The notes: generated from the sequence alone by a model not told the origin. DNA of 64,000 nucleotides from Polytrichum commune (GCA_950295325.1 OX485804.1:41466429-41530428), one strand, 5' to 3'. Positions 46,916 through 59,150 are shown, counted from the first letter of the stretch. Translations and numbers: made by a program.

Positions 46916-49900
46916 TCACAGCTTCTGAAATTTGGGTTCCTCATAGACTGGATCCCAAAACATCTGACCATGCACACTCGTAGGAGGGAATCTGCCATTA
47001 CTGGGATTGACTACTAACGAAGATGTTGAATCTTTCGAACTGATGCCTTTCAGACTCTCAACAAGTTGACTTAAGACAATTGTTAATCCATGTTCAATCA
47101 CAGAGTTTACTGATCCAATGAATTTGCAGTGTGAGCAAACATTGCCCGATCATGATGATGGAGGCGTAAGAATTACCAACTTTGTAGCAGATGACACGGG
47201 CAACGATGCACACAAAAAACCATATATACACATGGGCTAGCCATACTCAGTAGTAGCCCATGCCTTGTGACACATTCTGGAAGGATCGATGTGCAAGGGT
47301 ATAGGATTGCATCCAGATTCCAGCGGGGCTTCCTTGGGATTCTGGTATTGATCCAACATACTTATTTCCCATCAACTCGAGCATCAAACAGAAATTCTGA
47401 AATTCTGAATCAAGCTCTGCCTCATGTTGTGGTCAATGTTTATAACAATGCAGTACATCCTTGAAAATAGGTTCAACATACATGTGTTAGGAGCAAATTT
47501 GTAAGACGATCTTGAGCTGCACGGAATTCTCTGTTTGTCATTCAACGAGAACAATGAGTCATTAAATCAATGCAGATGAGGAGTACACCAAGTTATTCAC
47601 TCCTTCTGACAGTGGTTCAAAGAGAGTGGAAATATCAGTATCAGAACTAATATCCCATGTCCTCATACTATCTTTCTCTCTTGTCATTCCACTAGTTTCC
47701 ATGGTCTGCCTGACTCTACGAGTGCAAAGTATCTACCAGTTCCATTTCACAGGTTAACTAGGAAACTTACAAATTCTTTTGGATTTCAGAAGATGCCTTG
47801 GAGTGCTGCAATATTTCTACTGCTTGCAGACAAAATTAGAAACACAAATAAGGTAGCACTATTATACCTGGTATACAGTGAATATGTTCCAGGATGAGTG
47901 ATCACATTAATTTGTATAGTTTGCTTAAAATCGACTATATGCAGAACTCCAAAAGAATTGTGATGGTTCAGTCGCTCATCGAGCTTTTGAAATGAGTGCA
48001 CCTCATTACTTCGATACTTGACATCCCTTTGCAAAAGGCTTCAACTTTACCTCACACAGGACATTATCAGAGCAACATTACAAAGTTCACAACGACAGCT
48101 TTAAGTCTACTTGATGCTGGAAATCATCCATGAAGGTACCAATTCAAATTTGATCCTTTTAGGTTTCAAGAAGTTACAGAAGGAAAAAACCTTGCCACCA
48201 TCTTATCCTGAGAAAATTTCTTGTTTTTGCAGAGCTCTCATCCACCCAAATTTTCTTTAGAATGTGTGCAGTGGGAAAAAAGAATTTGTGAAGTGTTTCT
48301 TTGTACACAATTAAAAATTTCTAGAATATTTGGTCTGTGAACTCATCCATAGGCACCAACATTGCAAGGTATCAACAAGAGATCAGAATAAGGCACCACT
48401 ATAGAGTCCTGTTAGGTGAAGTCCAACTCTATCCAACATAAACTGTTATACAGAAGTCTCTACAGTATGCCTAATGTATGGCCCTTGCAGAAGGGGGAAA
48501 AAAAAAAAACTTCCTTCGAAATTGCACAAATTCTATATATGAGATAAACGTGCCTAAACTCAACATAACAATAATCTGAACCTTTATATGTCATGGAGTG
48601 GTATGTGGTTAAGTATGCACCAAAAAGACATTGGACTTCGTGTTCACGATATGCTAACCAATCTAGGCTCAATAGTTGATATGATTGGGGTGGGGACCTA
48701 TATGACCTCTTCACCGAGCACGAGAATCTTCACTTTGAGAATATAAAAGATGTTCATATGAGCTCCGAGAAAGACAAGGCATATGGTTACGAGCACGATT
48801 TGGATATGCTAATCATCTCACAGTAAGTGCGTGTTTCATATCCTGCGAGAACTGGTTGTACAGAGAAAAGTATCTGTCTAAGGCACAGCTACCTATACAT
48901 TTTAGATATCAGCAAAGAAGTCCTTAAAAGTTTTCCTTACACTTACAGTCCACTTTCTCGACTGGCTAGTCCTCCAAGAAAGCCTTTAATTTGCAGTACT
49001 TGGCCATCTCGAAGAGCGGGGCTCAACGGGCACATAAAAAGTAGACAATTGAGGATTACGAATGTCCTTCAGAAATACGATAGTCTCATGAAATAACACC
49101 AGAATTCAAGCAACAAGCCAGAGGTTTAGTTTGAATTAACAACAAAACGTGAGTCGACAGTTCCACGTAGGGCTAAAAAGCCTGCAGGAGGTGATAATGT
49201 AAAGAGCTAAATAGTCATGTGAAACTGAGAATACGGCCTTGACAGGCTTCTTGTCAGCTGGTTCAGATCCGTTCTCCTTGTACCAGTTTACCCCCCATTT
49301 TGCAACACAAAGGGAAGACCAAATAAAGTTGCAATGTTTTTTCAAGTTCAATTTCACCACCCTGAAAGCATATCCACCAGACAGTTGAAAGAATATCTTG
49401 AATGCATAAGCTTAGCCCCTAACTTCCCATGCCCAATTTCTCTCAAATCTGTCTAGAAAATGTAACCTCAATTTCAGCAACCGTAGTTGAAGATCTCTAG
49501 TTTTTTTGACAAATCCAATTGTATAGATGTTTGTAGGTTAGAGGTGACTACTCATAGTACAAATTCAAAACGTTGAAGTTTTATTATGTGGTGGATCATA
49601 ATAGGAATGTTACTAGTGGTCTTTAGGGGCAACAATTTAGAAATGAAATTAGGGTTGGTTTTTTTACTGAACCTCCACTCCAATCATCTCCAAATGACAA
49701 AATGTTACCCTCATTCAAAAGAGGGTGAATATAACTGCTATAATCAACTCACAAATTTTGAAACCATTATTTTTGTGATTTTTTGGGTAGCTTTGCAATT
49801 TGAGGCAGTGGTGCCACAACTGCACACCTCCCACATGGATTTTACACTCACCAACACATGTCCAACTAAAAATTTCCAATAGTAGATGTTTAGAATATGT

Positions 49901-52151
49901 CACGTTTGAGTGTCATGCAAGTTTTCAGATCAATTGGGAATTATTTGCACATAGGGATCAACGAAAATGTCAAGCATGCATTCACGGAGCAGTTCCATTG
50001 TAAACCAGTTGAGAGCACACTCCCGTATTTGAATTAATCCAAAAATAGCTAGCTTTGTTGAATCAAAATTATCCACATGGAAAAATATAGTAGACTTGAA
50101 CATGAACAAGAGGAGTAGTTGAAACATTCAAGAAACCATCTGAACTAGTGTCAAAGGGGGTCATAGCAAACATCTCACGACCATATTACGATTGCATACT
50201 AGGACATTAGGGGTCAATACTAGAAACATCTGAAAGATGCATATAACTTATACCTGTTGGCATGGACACCAACTTATTAGGAGCTAGAAATATCAAGGAT
50301 GACATGTGTAAGTAGATGGAACGTTAATTCAAGAGATTTTTCCCTATCCCCAGGATTTGAGTTACAGTATGTCCAGAATGTGAGCCTTCCTTGAATTTCG
50401 CGTCACCCATGGCTTCCAGTACTTGATTCTTTAAGTACTAATCACAACATCTCTTAGAGGAGACACACATGCAACATGAGCATTGAAATCAAAACATTTT
50501 CTTAGCAAGGACATATTGGTAGTACTAACGTAGGCCCACTTTGCATGATTGTTGTTCTATAGGGATAGACATCCTTCATTCTTACATATTAGGTGCTTAT
50601 ATTAAGGTGTGTGGGTGTTATTCGGTTTGTTTTTCACGTTCTCCAACATCTACCAATTAAATATACACAACTACATTTGTGCTGCATTAGCAAGAGTCAA
50701 CAAAAACCGGACTTCCCTCGATTAAGTTGTGGTTATCATAAGTGCACGTTTGTGGATTCCTTCGTTGAATATATAGGACCTCCCAACTGTGTTCGTTATG
50801 GAGTGTGGAGCAGTTACCTACTAAAATTTGAAGATGTAGTCCAATCTCTTTAAACACGTGTCGTTGTTTGTTTGTTACTCAAATCCTCTCTTCACCACAC
50901 ACCGATCAAATATGTTAGGTGTTTGATTAAGAAAAGTAACCACGCAACGCCCACTTATGCATTTTGACTGCGTTAATGTCAACTTGTTGAGCACAACAAT
51001 ATCACAAATATGATACTTTTTGTGTCAGCGGAAACTAAGGGCCGCTTTACACTAGGAGTCAAGGCCGTTTTGAAGCCAAATCCTTGTTCCCCATTGGTTG
51101 AAATTTGGAAATCGGCCCCAAGGCCTTTACACTAGGAGTCGAGACCGAAAGTCGGAAATTATTTTAATGTTTAGGGGACAAGATATGACACGGCCCCAAC
51201 TCCAAAAATTGGGTCCGCCGAGAATGGAAGGCCAATTCATGGCCTTGGGGCCGTTTCCAATTTTCAATAAAATATGATTTTTTCATTAAAGTATTATTTT
51301 GACAAGAGATCGGCACCGGAGGATGGATTGGAAATTGAACGGCTCTTCTTGGTCCACTCTTTCTTTAGCTTCTTCTCTTCTTGTCATTCTCTATCTCTCT
51401 CTATCTTTATACAACGGCCTTGACTCTTTGGCCCCGAGGCCTTTACACTAGGAGTCGAGGCCCTGGTTATATTATTATTAAAATGACCACTTGAGGCCGA
51501 CCTTGAGGCCATTAGGGCTCAAATTTAGATTGAAACGGCCCCAACTTTTGATGGCCTCGACTCCTAGTGTAAAGCGGCCCTAAGAATGTCACAAAGTTGA
51601 CAAACGAATATGACATTGAATCGACTGGATTCCAGTAGTGGCCCGCATACTCTTAGGACCAATAGCAGTTCTGAGATGACTCACCACCTAACCCTTCTGT
51701 TGTCAAAATACGTAAACACTTTGGACCATTATTCTTGCTAAGGTTTAAAATTTTAAATCCAGCGTTCAGATCTTAGTGCAGCATATATATACATACCTCG
51801 ATGTTCATCCAGAGATAACTGGTACATTTCCCAGGGTACAACTCACAAGAGAAGAAATAAAGTAATCGATACTCGAAGGATGCATAATACTCTAACATAA
51901 TCCTCGCCAACTCCAACGAAAGGTGTGCATCATTACCAAAGGCTCCTTGAACTTCGTACCAAAGTGCACGTGGACCTTCGCACTCGAATTTGTAACTAGC
52001 TAGGACCTACAATACAAATTTAAAGTCATCCATTCTCCTCAAACATGCCTCAGAGTACTGTAAGTTTTAAAGTTTCTCTAGGCACAATGTAGTTGAAAGT
52101 TGGAACCTGCATCATTGGGCGCGCCTCTGACAGTCTGATCTTCTTGTTAAT
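46916..52151 (-). CDS. Unrecognised multi-exon gene
   Basis: I do not recognise the product. Exon-like blocks on the minus strand, with GT-AG ends where given: 52151-52107 (NKKIRLSEARPMMQ), 52006-51797 (70 codons; FECEGPRALWYEVQGAFGN, LELARIMLEYYASFEYRLLY), about 49361-49200 (CNFIWSSLCVAKWGVNWYKE), 49066-48947 (LRDGQVLQIKGFLGGLASRE), 48026-47868 (FGVLHIVDFKQTIQINVI), 47709-47589 (EKDSMRTWDISSDTDIST), 47420-47274 (QNFCLMLELMGNKYVGSIPE) and a last exon ending at the TGA 46916-46918 (PTSVHGQMFWDPVYEEPKF). The joins 49066-48947 to 48026-47868, to 47709-47589, to 47420-47274 agree in phase (2, 2, 0), and 52107 to 52006 is phase 0. Those agreements and the balanced amino acid composition argue for a real gene. 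Joins between 51797 and 49066, and between 47274 and the last exon, are not resolved. The start is unknown; the frame above 52151 meets a TGA, so an unseen upstream exon is likely. A MITE lies just beyond the stop. Confidence 0.55.
48598..48860. repeat. Dispersed repeat, partner of 9780-10060
   Basis: Collinear blocks ACCAAAAAGACATTG, AATAGTTGATATGATTGGGG, GACCTATATGAC, AGAATCTTCACTTTGA and TGCTAATCATCTC match the copy in the prenyl synthase intron. It lies between exon blocks of the unrecognised gene. Confidence 0.5.
50604..50985 (+). mobile_element. AAGGTATG-type MITE, copy 4
   Basis: Starts TTAAGGTGTGTGGGTGTTAT and shares TCTCCAACATCTACCAAT, CAACAAAAACCGGA, ATATAGGACCTCCCAA and GATGTAGTCCAATCTCTTTA with the other three copies. 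The right end is near CGCAACGCCCACTT. It lies within an intron-sized gap of the unrecognised gene. Confidence 0.6.
51039..51580. mobile_element. GGGCC-ended MITE with TAA duplication (TACACTAGGAGTC type)
   Basis: 542 bp, with left end GGGCCGCTTTACACTAGGAG and right end its complement. TAA flanks it at 51036-51038 and 51581-51583. The terminal word TTTACACTAGGAGTCGAG occurs again inside near 51128 and 51444, which suggests a nested or internally duplicated element. A CTCT/TATC-rich block lies near 51360-51410. PIF/Harbinger-like. It sits in a gap of the unrecognised gene. Confidence 0.85.
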
Positions 52152-54327
52152 CTGAACTCACTTCAACGTACATAAAGTGATGGTGTGCTTGATAAAATGG
52201 GTGATTTTGGCTCTTAGTGCTTGGGTTTTGGTTTCACCATTTTGACTGCCTCCAACCATGGTGAGAGGGAGCTGCTGGTTCTTCTCTTCATCTCTTTGAG
52301 GCACGTCACCTTTGGTTCTTTCTGCTACTTGATCCCATCTCTGGCTCTTTGATGTCACTTTGACATCGTGTACATTAAATAGGTCGTTTTATTGGTTCTT
52401 CTCCAAGCTGCTCTCTCAAACCTGGCTTGGGACCAATGAGTTGCCTTGTGAGGTGTATTATGGAAAAGAATGCCGTTTGATTCAAAAACAAAACAAATAA
52501 AAAAAACTCTACGTAAACTTATTTGCAAAGGACATCTCGTGCTTTGCACAAAGTTTCCTTGTTTCCCTTTTTACTGAAAAAATCAAAACATAAGGGGAGA
52601 AAACCATTCAGAACAATTTTCAAGGACACATGAATCGGACCCACAGCAGTGACAGCAAACTAAATCCATCTGGTTCTTACTGGAAGCTCATCTCCACCAA
52701 CTTTCAAGATTTATGTATTTATTTTTGAATGACTTCTCCCTCCCTTGTTGAACATCACGAGTGGGCACCCACATTAACAGTGTGACATCTAACCTCATCA
52801 GAAAAATTCAAGAGGTCTAATCAAGATCCCAGTTCAATGTACTTCACCACTGCTGAGAGCGATTTCTAGTTACAATCCAGGAAAAAGAAAATCACAACAA
52901 TCGTTTTATCCAAGACGCGAACGCTAAACTGGGACATCAATCTACACCAAATGCATACCTTCTCTCTTGTTCAGGGAGTCGTTTTGCGTCCCCATGCATT
53001 CCCAACACGGTTCTCAGAAATTATCGAACCCTGAAAGATCCACATTTGACTATCAAAATACATTCCTGAAGTCATCTCCGTTCAGCTTGAACCTGCAAGA
53101 AAGTTGCCGTGAAGTCGTGAATTCCACAATTCCAACAGGATTGGCGTTGGAATATTACTTTGAGCTTTATATACACGCCGTACTTGATAAAACTTTCCTG
53201 TTGACAGTACCTCAAATGCAAGATTACTGGACTCCCCAAATATGATATTCAGTGTCATATGGTATTTAATGTCACTATGATGACTTTTGGGATGACGCTT
53301 CTAATGAATAAGTGAACAAATATTGTCATGGATGATGGATGAGTTTATCCATGGGCCAAAAACCCTACCTTCTCTTGTCAGCAACTTGTGATGAAATATA
53401 TTGTCATGGGTGATTGAAATTAGGTTGGAAAATCAGTTGGTAAGTGACAGTAATTGCAACACTGGAGTTCTATAATCCCCCCAAAAATTTACAAGTAATG
53501 ACAAATAACATTGGCTTAACATTTGGTGTTGATGACAATTAGCAGTGGGCAAGACAATTCGAATTGGTGACACTAAACATCATATTTAGTGTAGTTAGTT
53601 GAACTTGCACGTCAAGTGTATGTAGGCATATAAGTTCTTTCAGGCAGTTATTTGTGGAGGCATTAGTTTTCAACTTTGAACATGGAGAAGGTTTCTGATT
53701 TGGGAAATGTTCCTAACGATGACATCAACTCTTCTCAAGATGATTTTGATGTCGAAACTTCTGTGCCGATATGCATGTGATTATAAGGAGTTCTGTAAGT
53801 TTTGTGACAAAAAATGTGTCGCATGTGCAATCGACAATAAAGAAGGTAATTGGGTTGTGAAGAAGGTGATTTAGAAGCCCATTCGCATTTGTCAAACTTT
53901 TTATATTAGAGGTATTTGCAATTTCTCTTTGCAACCATTCGTTATTGGCAACATGCTATGCAATGTTTCTACAGATCATAATTAAATGCATTTATATGAG
54001 ATCGAATATCTTCCCACAACATGATGAAGAAGAATTTACGTGGTCAACATGAAGACCATGCCTACTAGATTTACGCCGCTGAAGAATGTCTACAGTAGCT
54101 TTGTTGTCGGAGCTACAAATCACGAAATTTTCGGAATAACAATATATATAACAAGCGCAGTACAACACTTAAACAATCATACTTATAAGTTAGTACGAGT
54201 ACATGCATAGCCAAATGGAGTTATCTTTCAACAAACAAACATACAATAACATTGACACCTCACATGATGTTTTCGCATCAACTTCATCATCTGACACCAT
54301 AGTCCTAGCACAAGGGTTGTCGACTTA
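52152..54327. other. Spacer upstream of the unrecognised gene
   Basis: Likely 5' region of the unrecognised minus-strand gene. Between 52158 and 52358 the minus strand has an open stretch (RWDQVAERTKGDVPQRDEEK) in the same frame as the 52151-52107 exon, but separated from it by a TGA. From 53250 to 53600 there are TTTAGTGT words of the 30465 element family. No other gene recognised. Confidence 0.35.
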
Positions 54328-54832
54328 GGGTCGGTCACTTCACACATGAGCCAAGAGCCGTGACCATGAAATTGTGAGAGCCCAAAACAAAGTGTCCAAA
54401 GGCTGTCCCAACACACCTCCAAAATCACGTGGTGTGGTCACAAACCCTCAAGTGTAGTGTGAAGTCATATGTGACTGGGCCTTCAACCAGATGATATTTC
54501 AATGAATTTTTTATTCATGCGGGGTCCTCACACATGATAAAATAGAATATATCAATGATTGTGAGAATTCGGAATACCATGGTCTCCCGGTTTTGTGTTA
54601 GGCCTACCTCCAAGGGCTGGTTTTTGTAAACAGTCCAAGTGACCATGAGACATGATTTGTTTGATGCCATGTAAGAATCCGTGTAGACTTTACATCCATC
54701 TTGCATTCGCATACTCCGTTGGTCCCTCAAGCGTAGTGTGAAGCGAACTTGGACCAGCTCTGCCTTTTCCACCAATGAGAGTGCTTGAAGTGTGATGGTC
54801 ACGGGCTCCCAATCTTGTGTGTGAAGTGACCC
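54328..54832 (-). mobile_element. GGGCC-type MITE with TTA duplication, copy B
   Basis: 505 bp. The left end GGGTCGGTCACTTCACACA is mirrored by TGTGTGTGAAGTGACCC. TTA flanks it at 54325-54327 and 54833-54835. It is the reverse-oriented relative of 31028-31527, sharing blocks such as ACTTTACATCCATCTTGCAT and CATACTCCGTTGGTCCCTC. Confidence 0.8.
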
Positions 54833-54882
54833 TTACTTCATTGAAAAGTTAGCAAGGGTACCCTACCTATTTATATAGGGTC

Positions 54883-54967
54883 GGGGCGAAACAACCCGTA
54901 CACTGGTTCCTTGGAGGCAAGGGTTTAGGTATCCAACAAGGAACGAGTGTATGGGTTGGTTGGCCCA
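54883..54967. mobile_element. Miniature inverted-repeat element with one 21-bp unit
   Basis: Same arms as 37371-37498 (GGGGCGAAACAACCCGTACA and ACGAGTGTATGGGTTGGTTG), but only one copy of the CCTTGGAGGCAAGGGTTTAG unit (54908-54928). Confidence 0.7.
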
Positions 54968-56673
54968 AATCTTTACACAAGAGTTGAGCCTCGTTGGAAT
55001 GTTTTGCTTGACAACAATAACTTAAGGGTAGATGGACCTTAAATAGTCTTTTTTTTTTTACTACATTGTTTTGTTTAATTAGTGTGAGTGGGAAATTCAT
55101 GTGGGGTGGAAATTAGTGTGGCCCATATTAACTTTTTAGTACTTGCCTTGGTTAACATCATTTTGGATGATGTTTGTATTGTAATCCCAAACACTTCATC
55201 CATGTACGTTACAGTTCTTTGTGGTGCGTCATTGGACAAAATCTATGTTTGAGCACATACTATAATGTCCGTCTTTTCTTTATTGCCAAGCTCAACGGAG
55301 GAGGAGGAGTCGCTTCACACCAACTAAAGTAAGTAGGTATGTATCTTTAGTGTTGTACTTTTGGTCTTTTAACTAATCTTTATTGTTAGATTGCACTTGT
55401 AATTTTAGTCTTTGATACTATAGATAACAAGGTTAGTTATTGGATTGTCTGTTGGGATGTTTTAAGTTGTTGGATTTTGGTTATTAGTATTGCTCATCTT
55501 TGATTTTCTGACATTTCCTACAAATGTACATGTTCGATTGAAGATAGTTGTAGAATACAATTGGATGAAATTTTAATTTTCATCCAAATAGGCAAACAAA
55601 AAATCCCAATCTAATTTTCACACTGGGAACTACAGTGGACCACCTCAAATTATAGTTAAAAAAATAGTGTGGGTAAATGGGAGTTAGTGTGGACCACACT
55701 ATTTAGACAAAACAATGTAGCCCATTCCTCCTAGGATGTGAAACATGTGATTATTGTGAGATGGTTAGCATATCCAAATGAAGGCATTAGCCACTTTCCT
55801 CATAATTTGGGAGCTCACATGAATTATATTGGGTGCAAGCATGACAAAGTGGACCAAAAAATGCTCTAGTATCCTACAACCATGATGTTTTGGTCAAATA
55901 CCTAAGTGTAGTAGAAAAATATTGTTTAAATTGACTAATTTATCATGGTGTCCTCTATATATTGTGGTGTTAAGTACTTGTTTGTAGAATACCGAGATGA
56001 GATCTTCAAAACTTATCATTAAAAGTGATGCTCAAAAGCAAATGGCTATATCTAAGTTTGGACATTAACTTCATGACCTTAACTATTTTGAGCTTGAATT
56101 TCCTTTTCCTTCTTCCTTCAATTCATTATACACTTGATGTCATCATCAACTATTTTTGTAGAAAATCATCGATTCAATGTAATTTTATCATATTTTAAAC
56201 AAAAATTAGACAATTGCTTGTTCATTATCACCAACTTGCATTGTCTTCTAAAATGTGTAAATTTTTTAAAGATTTTTTTTGTCAACATAAACTACTTGGC
56301 TTTGTAGATCAATATATGTTTCAAATATTTATGATCTCTTTTTAAAATAATTCAAAGCTTGTATACAATCTTGAATCATTTTCACTTAAACATGTGCAAG
56401 GATCAAGAGTTGTCTAGTTTACTGTGCTTGCAGCCTATCATCAAAGTCCAAATTCTTGTGGTCATATGGGTCCCCCAAGTGTCTTGACTATTGGTGCGCT
56501 CAAAACATTTTGTAGCAAACTTTTGTGAGCTTCTTCTACCTACTAAGTTCGAGGGTTTCATCCATTAGATGTTGTCGAACTACGACCATCAGTGAAACCA
56601 TACATAATAATAGTATGAGTGCGCTCCAAACACTTTGTAACAAATTTTGTGTGAGCCTCTTCTTCACTAGTAG
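54968..56673. other. Spacer
   Basis: No gene recognised. It has a T run near 55050 and words such as TAGTGTGGACCACA and TTAGTGTGGCCCA near 55110 and 55690 that look like parts of a degraded inverted repeat. Confidence 0.3.
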
Positions 56674-56925
56674 TAAACTATGCCAAAAAGAATCACAGCC
56701 AAAATCGGCTGCGGTTCTTTCGACCAACCTGATCTGCAGTTGCTAAACGACTACATATTTTTCTTTTTTCATTTTGCGATTGAAATTCTAACAATTTTGG
56801 GGCATGTAATATACCGTTGGAAAGGTATTTTCAAGACCTTTTCAGCGGTACATTACACACCCCCAAATGTCTAATTTGTAGCCGTTTAACGAGTGCAGAT
56901 CAGGCTGATCTTTTGGGCATAGTTT
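56674..56925. mobile_element. Hairpin-forming MITE of about 250 bp
   Basis: The left arm AAACTATGCCAAAAAGAATC, CCTGATCTGCAGT and AAACGACTACA is mirrored on the right by TAGCCGTTTAACG, GTGCAGATCAGG and TTGGGCATAGTTT. An inner inverted repeat continues with GGGGCATGTAATATACCG against CGGTACATTACACACCCCC. Almost the whole element could fold on itself. ACTAG occurs close outside both ends. Confidence 0.65.
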
Positions 56926-57921
56926 TCGACTAGAGCTTCTTCTTCTTCTTCTTCTTCTGGATTTCATCCACTGGACGAATTTGAAAATCAGTAGCACCAT
57001 ACTTCGCACAACCTTCGGACACAGCCTCGTCTCACGTGGCCTAGCCCACTGTTCTAATGAACTTCAACTAATCAGATCAAAGTCTGCATTAAAGATGTCG
57101 GTAGTTTTTCTCATGATTTCTTCAAACTCATATCTTACTCAGAGTGTGCTTCTTGAGATTCAGGATCGCAAAGTGAAACCATTGATTTTTTTGGAAGCCT
57201 TTGAGATTCGAACTTGCCAGCAGATTAGGTATATTCTTCCACCCTTCATATTACTGAACATATTCAACTACTTCAAGCAGCAACAATGATGATGAATCAG
57301 CTCTAGAGACGATGAACAAATTTACAGATTTCACATGCCACACGTAATCCTTACACAGCAATGGTATGAATGTATTTGTGCATCAATGCGATTGCCGATC
57401 TTCCAGAAATTGCAACCAAAAACCTCGGACAGTCGGTAACTGAATTGATTCACTTATAACTTTTTTCCCCTGAGAGCTGCAATAGACAAGATTTCTTCTG
57501 ATGACTAAAGTTCTACACATGAGCGCCTAGTATCACTGCAAGCTTTCTTTTGCACGAATAGCTAAAGTTCCAGTGCAATGGATGTGACCTAGTTGACAGC
57601 AGGAGCTTTGAAGATTATCAATCAAGTAGTTGAAATCAGCTACTTATTTAGTATCTGTGACGATAGGCTTGAATTCTGTGCAGATCACATGCAAGTTCTT
57701 TTAATACAGAAGTTAGTTGACAGAACTTGGTCTCAGAAATATATACTAAAGAACTCCCAGTGAACTACACCATTTATGGTATGTAGTGTCTCGTACACTA
57801 TTTACAAAGAACACAATATTCAATATTTTGAGAGAGTGGGATCCTCTCAAAATAATATTGGCCATTTGGACACCTAAAAGTCATGTTAGGTTGATAAATA
57901 CTAGATTATACTTCATACGTG

Positions 57922-58023
57922 TAGTTTCCATTAAAATGAGGACAATATGTTGTCAATTTAGATTGAGTCGACCTAAATGAGTCGATTTCCCATATTAACA
58001 TACTCTCATTTTAATGGAAACTA
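57922..58023. repeat. Inverted repeat, 19-bp arms
   Basis: TAGTTTCCATTAAAATGAG at 57922-57940 is exactly mirrored at 58005-58023. A further CTCTCATTTTAATG follows at about 58147. This is probably a small MITE next to the 58170 element. Confidence 0.6.
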
Positions 58024-58169
58024 TGGCGGAATTTACGGCAGAAAATCAAATGTTATTTTTTTACTTATACTCTACAACTTTCCACTGGTTTTCATTTCAT
58101 TCTTGGATTAATAGTTTGCTTTATGTACTCTCAATTCACTAGAAAACTCTCATTTTAATGAATATTGTG

Positions 58170-58932
58170 TTAAAGGGCCTAAACTAGATGCCTAGAGGTC
58201 TCAAAGTGTCACGTCCATTGATTGTCATTATGACATTATTTGTCAACATAAGTAATTTTTAGGTGGAAAATGATTTGCATTATGACATTTAGCACAACAC
58301 ATTGATTTACTTGAGGTATACTTGACATGATAGCTTTACGTTTTAATATGCAAGGGGAAGATATTATTGAGCATACTAATGGCGGTGTCATATGTTCAAT
58401 GTATGCAAGAGAAAGATAATCTTGAGTGTACTCATTAATTTGAGACTTTCTCCTGTCTCAAATTAATATATGGACCACAACAACATGGTGTAATGTTTGG
58501 GTCGTCCTACCTAAACCATCTTGATATGAGTTCTTAATTGGGTTCTTGATATGAACACCCGCTTCAAATTATTTGCATCTTACAACATTCTCCAATATTT
58601 GTGTGATTTTATCCATGTTCTTATATTTGTAACTGTCTCAAAATGCTGAAAAAATCCCAAATTAACGAATATAGTGATTAATGTGGAAAGTGTCATTTGT
58701 GTGCATTTTTAGTCTATTTGTAGACCATAATGTAACATAAGCATACACCTCATAACACTATTGAACATACTCAGGACAAGATATTTGTAAGTGCATTTGA
58801 ACGCCAAGTGTCATGAGGTGACACTAATGGAGAAGTTGTTGATCATTAGTGTAACCTAGCATAAGCCTCAAAATAGGGTAAGTGACAATTTTATGCATGT
58901 GACACTAAATACCATAAACGGTGTACAATGAT
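58170..58932 (-). mobile_element. TATTTAGTGTCA-type element, copy 2, with an insertion
   Basis: Reverse-oriented relative of 30465-31006: GGGCCTAAACTAGATG at the left and TGTGACACTAAATACCATAA at the right. The interior is interrupted between about 58440 and 58690 by sequence absent from copy 1. That insert starts and ends with GAGACTTTCTCCTGTCTC/ACTGTCTCAAA-like words. Confidence 0.55.
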
Positions 58933-59150
58933 ATGTGCTTTCAGGTTGTCCCATGCTAATTTAGCGATATTCCAAACTATTTAAAATATACTATTGGATA
59001 GTAAAAAAATAAATGGATTATTGTATGTTCCCGATCTGATGTGGTTGTTATACATATGAACAAAAAAAATCACAAGTTTTTGTGATTTGGTTTTGACATG
59101 TTTTCACCCAAGGTAATTTGCATGGGTAAAGAGGCAATTGGGTAATCAAG
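58931..59150 (+). mobile_element. ATTGCAATTAGG-type MITE copy
   Basis: Has ATGTGCTTTCAGGTTGTCCC at the left and CAAGGTAATTTGCATGGGTA and AAAGAGGCAATTGGG at the right, matching the carrier-intron copy (822-1032) in the same orientation. Confidence 0.55.

Noticed and set aside
53690-53930. Possible FAR1/MULE-type coding remnant (contains NKEGNWVVKKVI)
   Set aside because: Only a short match to the W-x-V-K-K part of a FAR1-like domain, with stops around it. Too weak to list as a gene.
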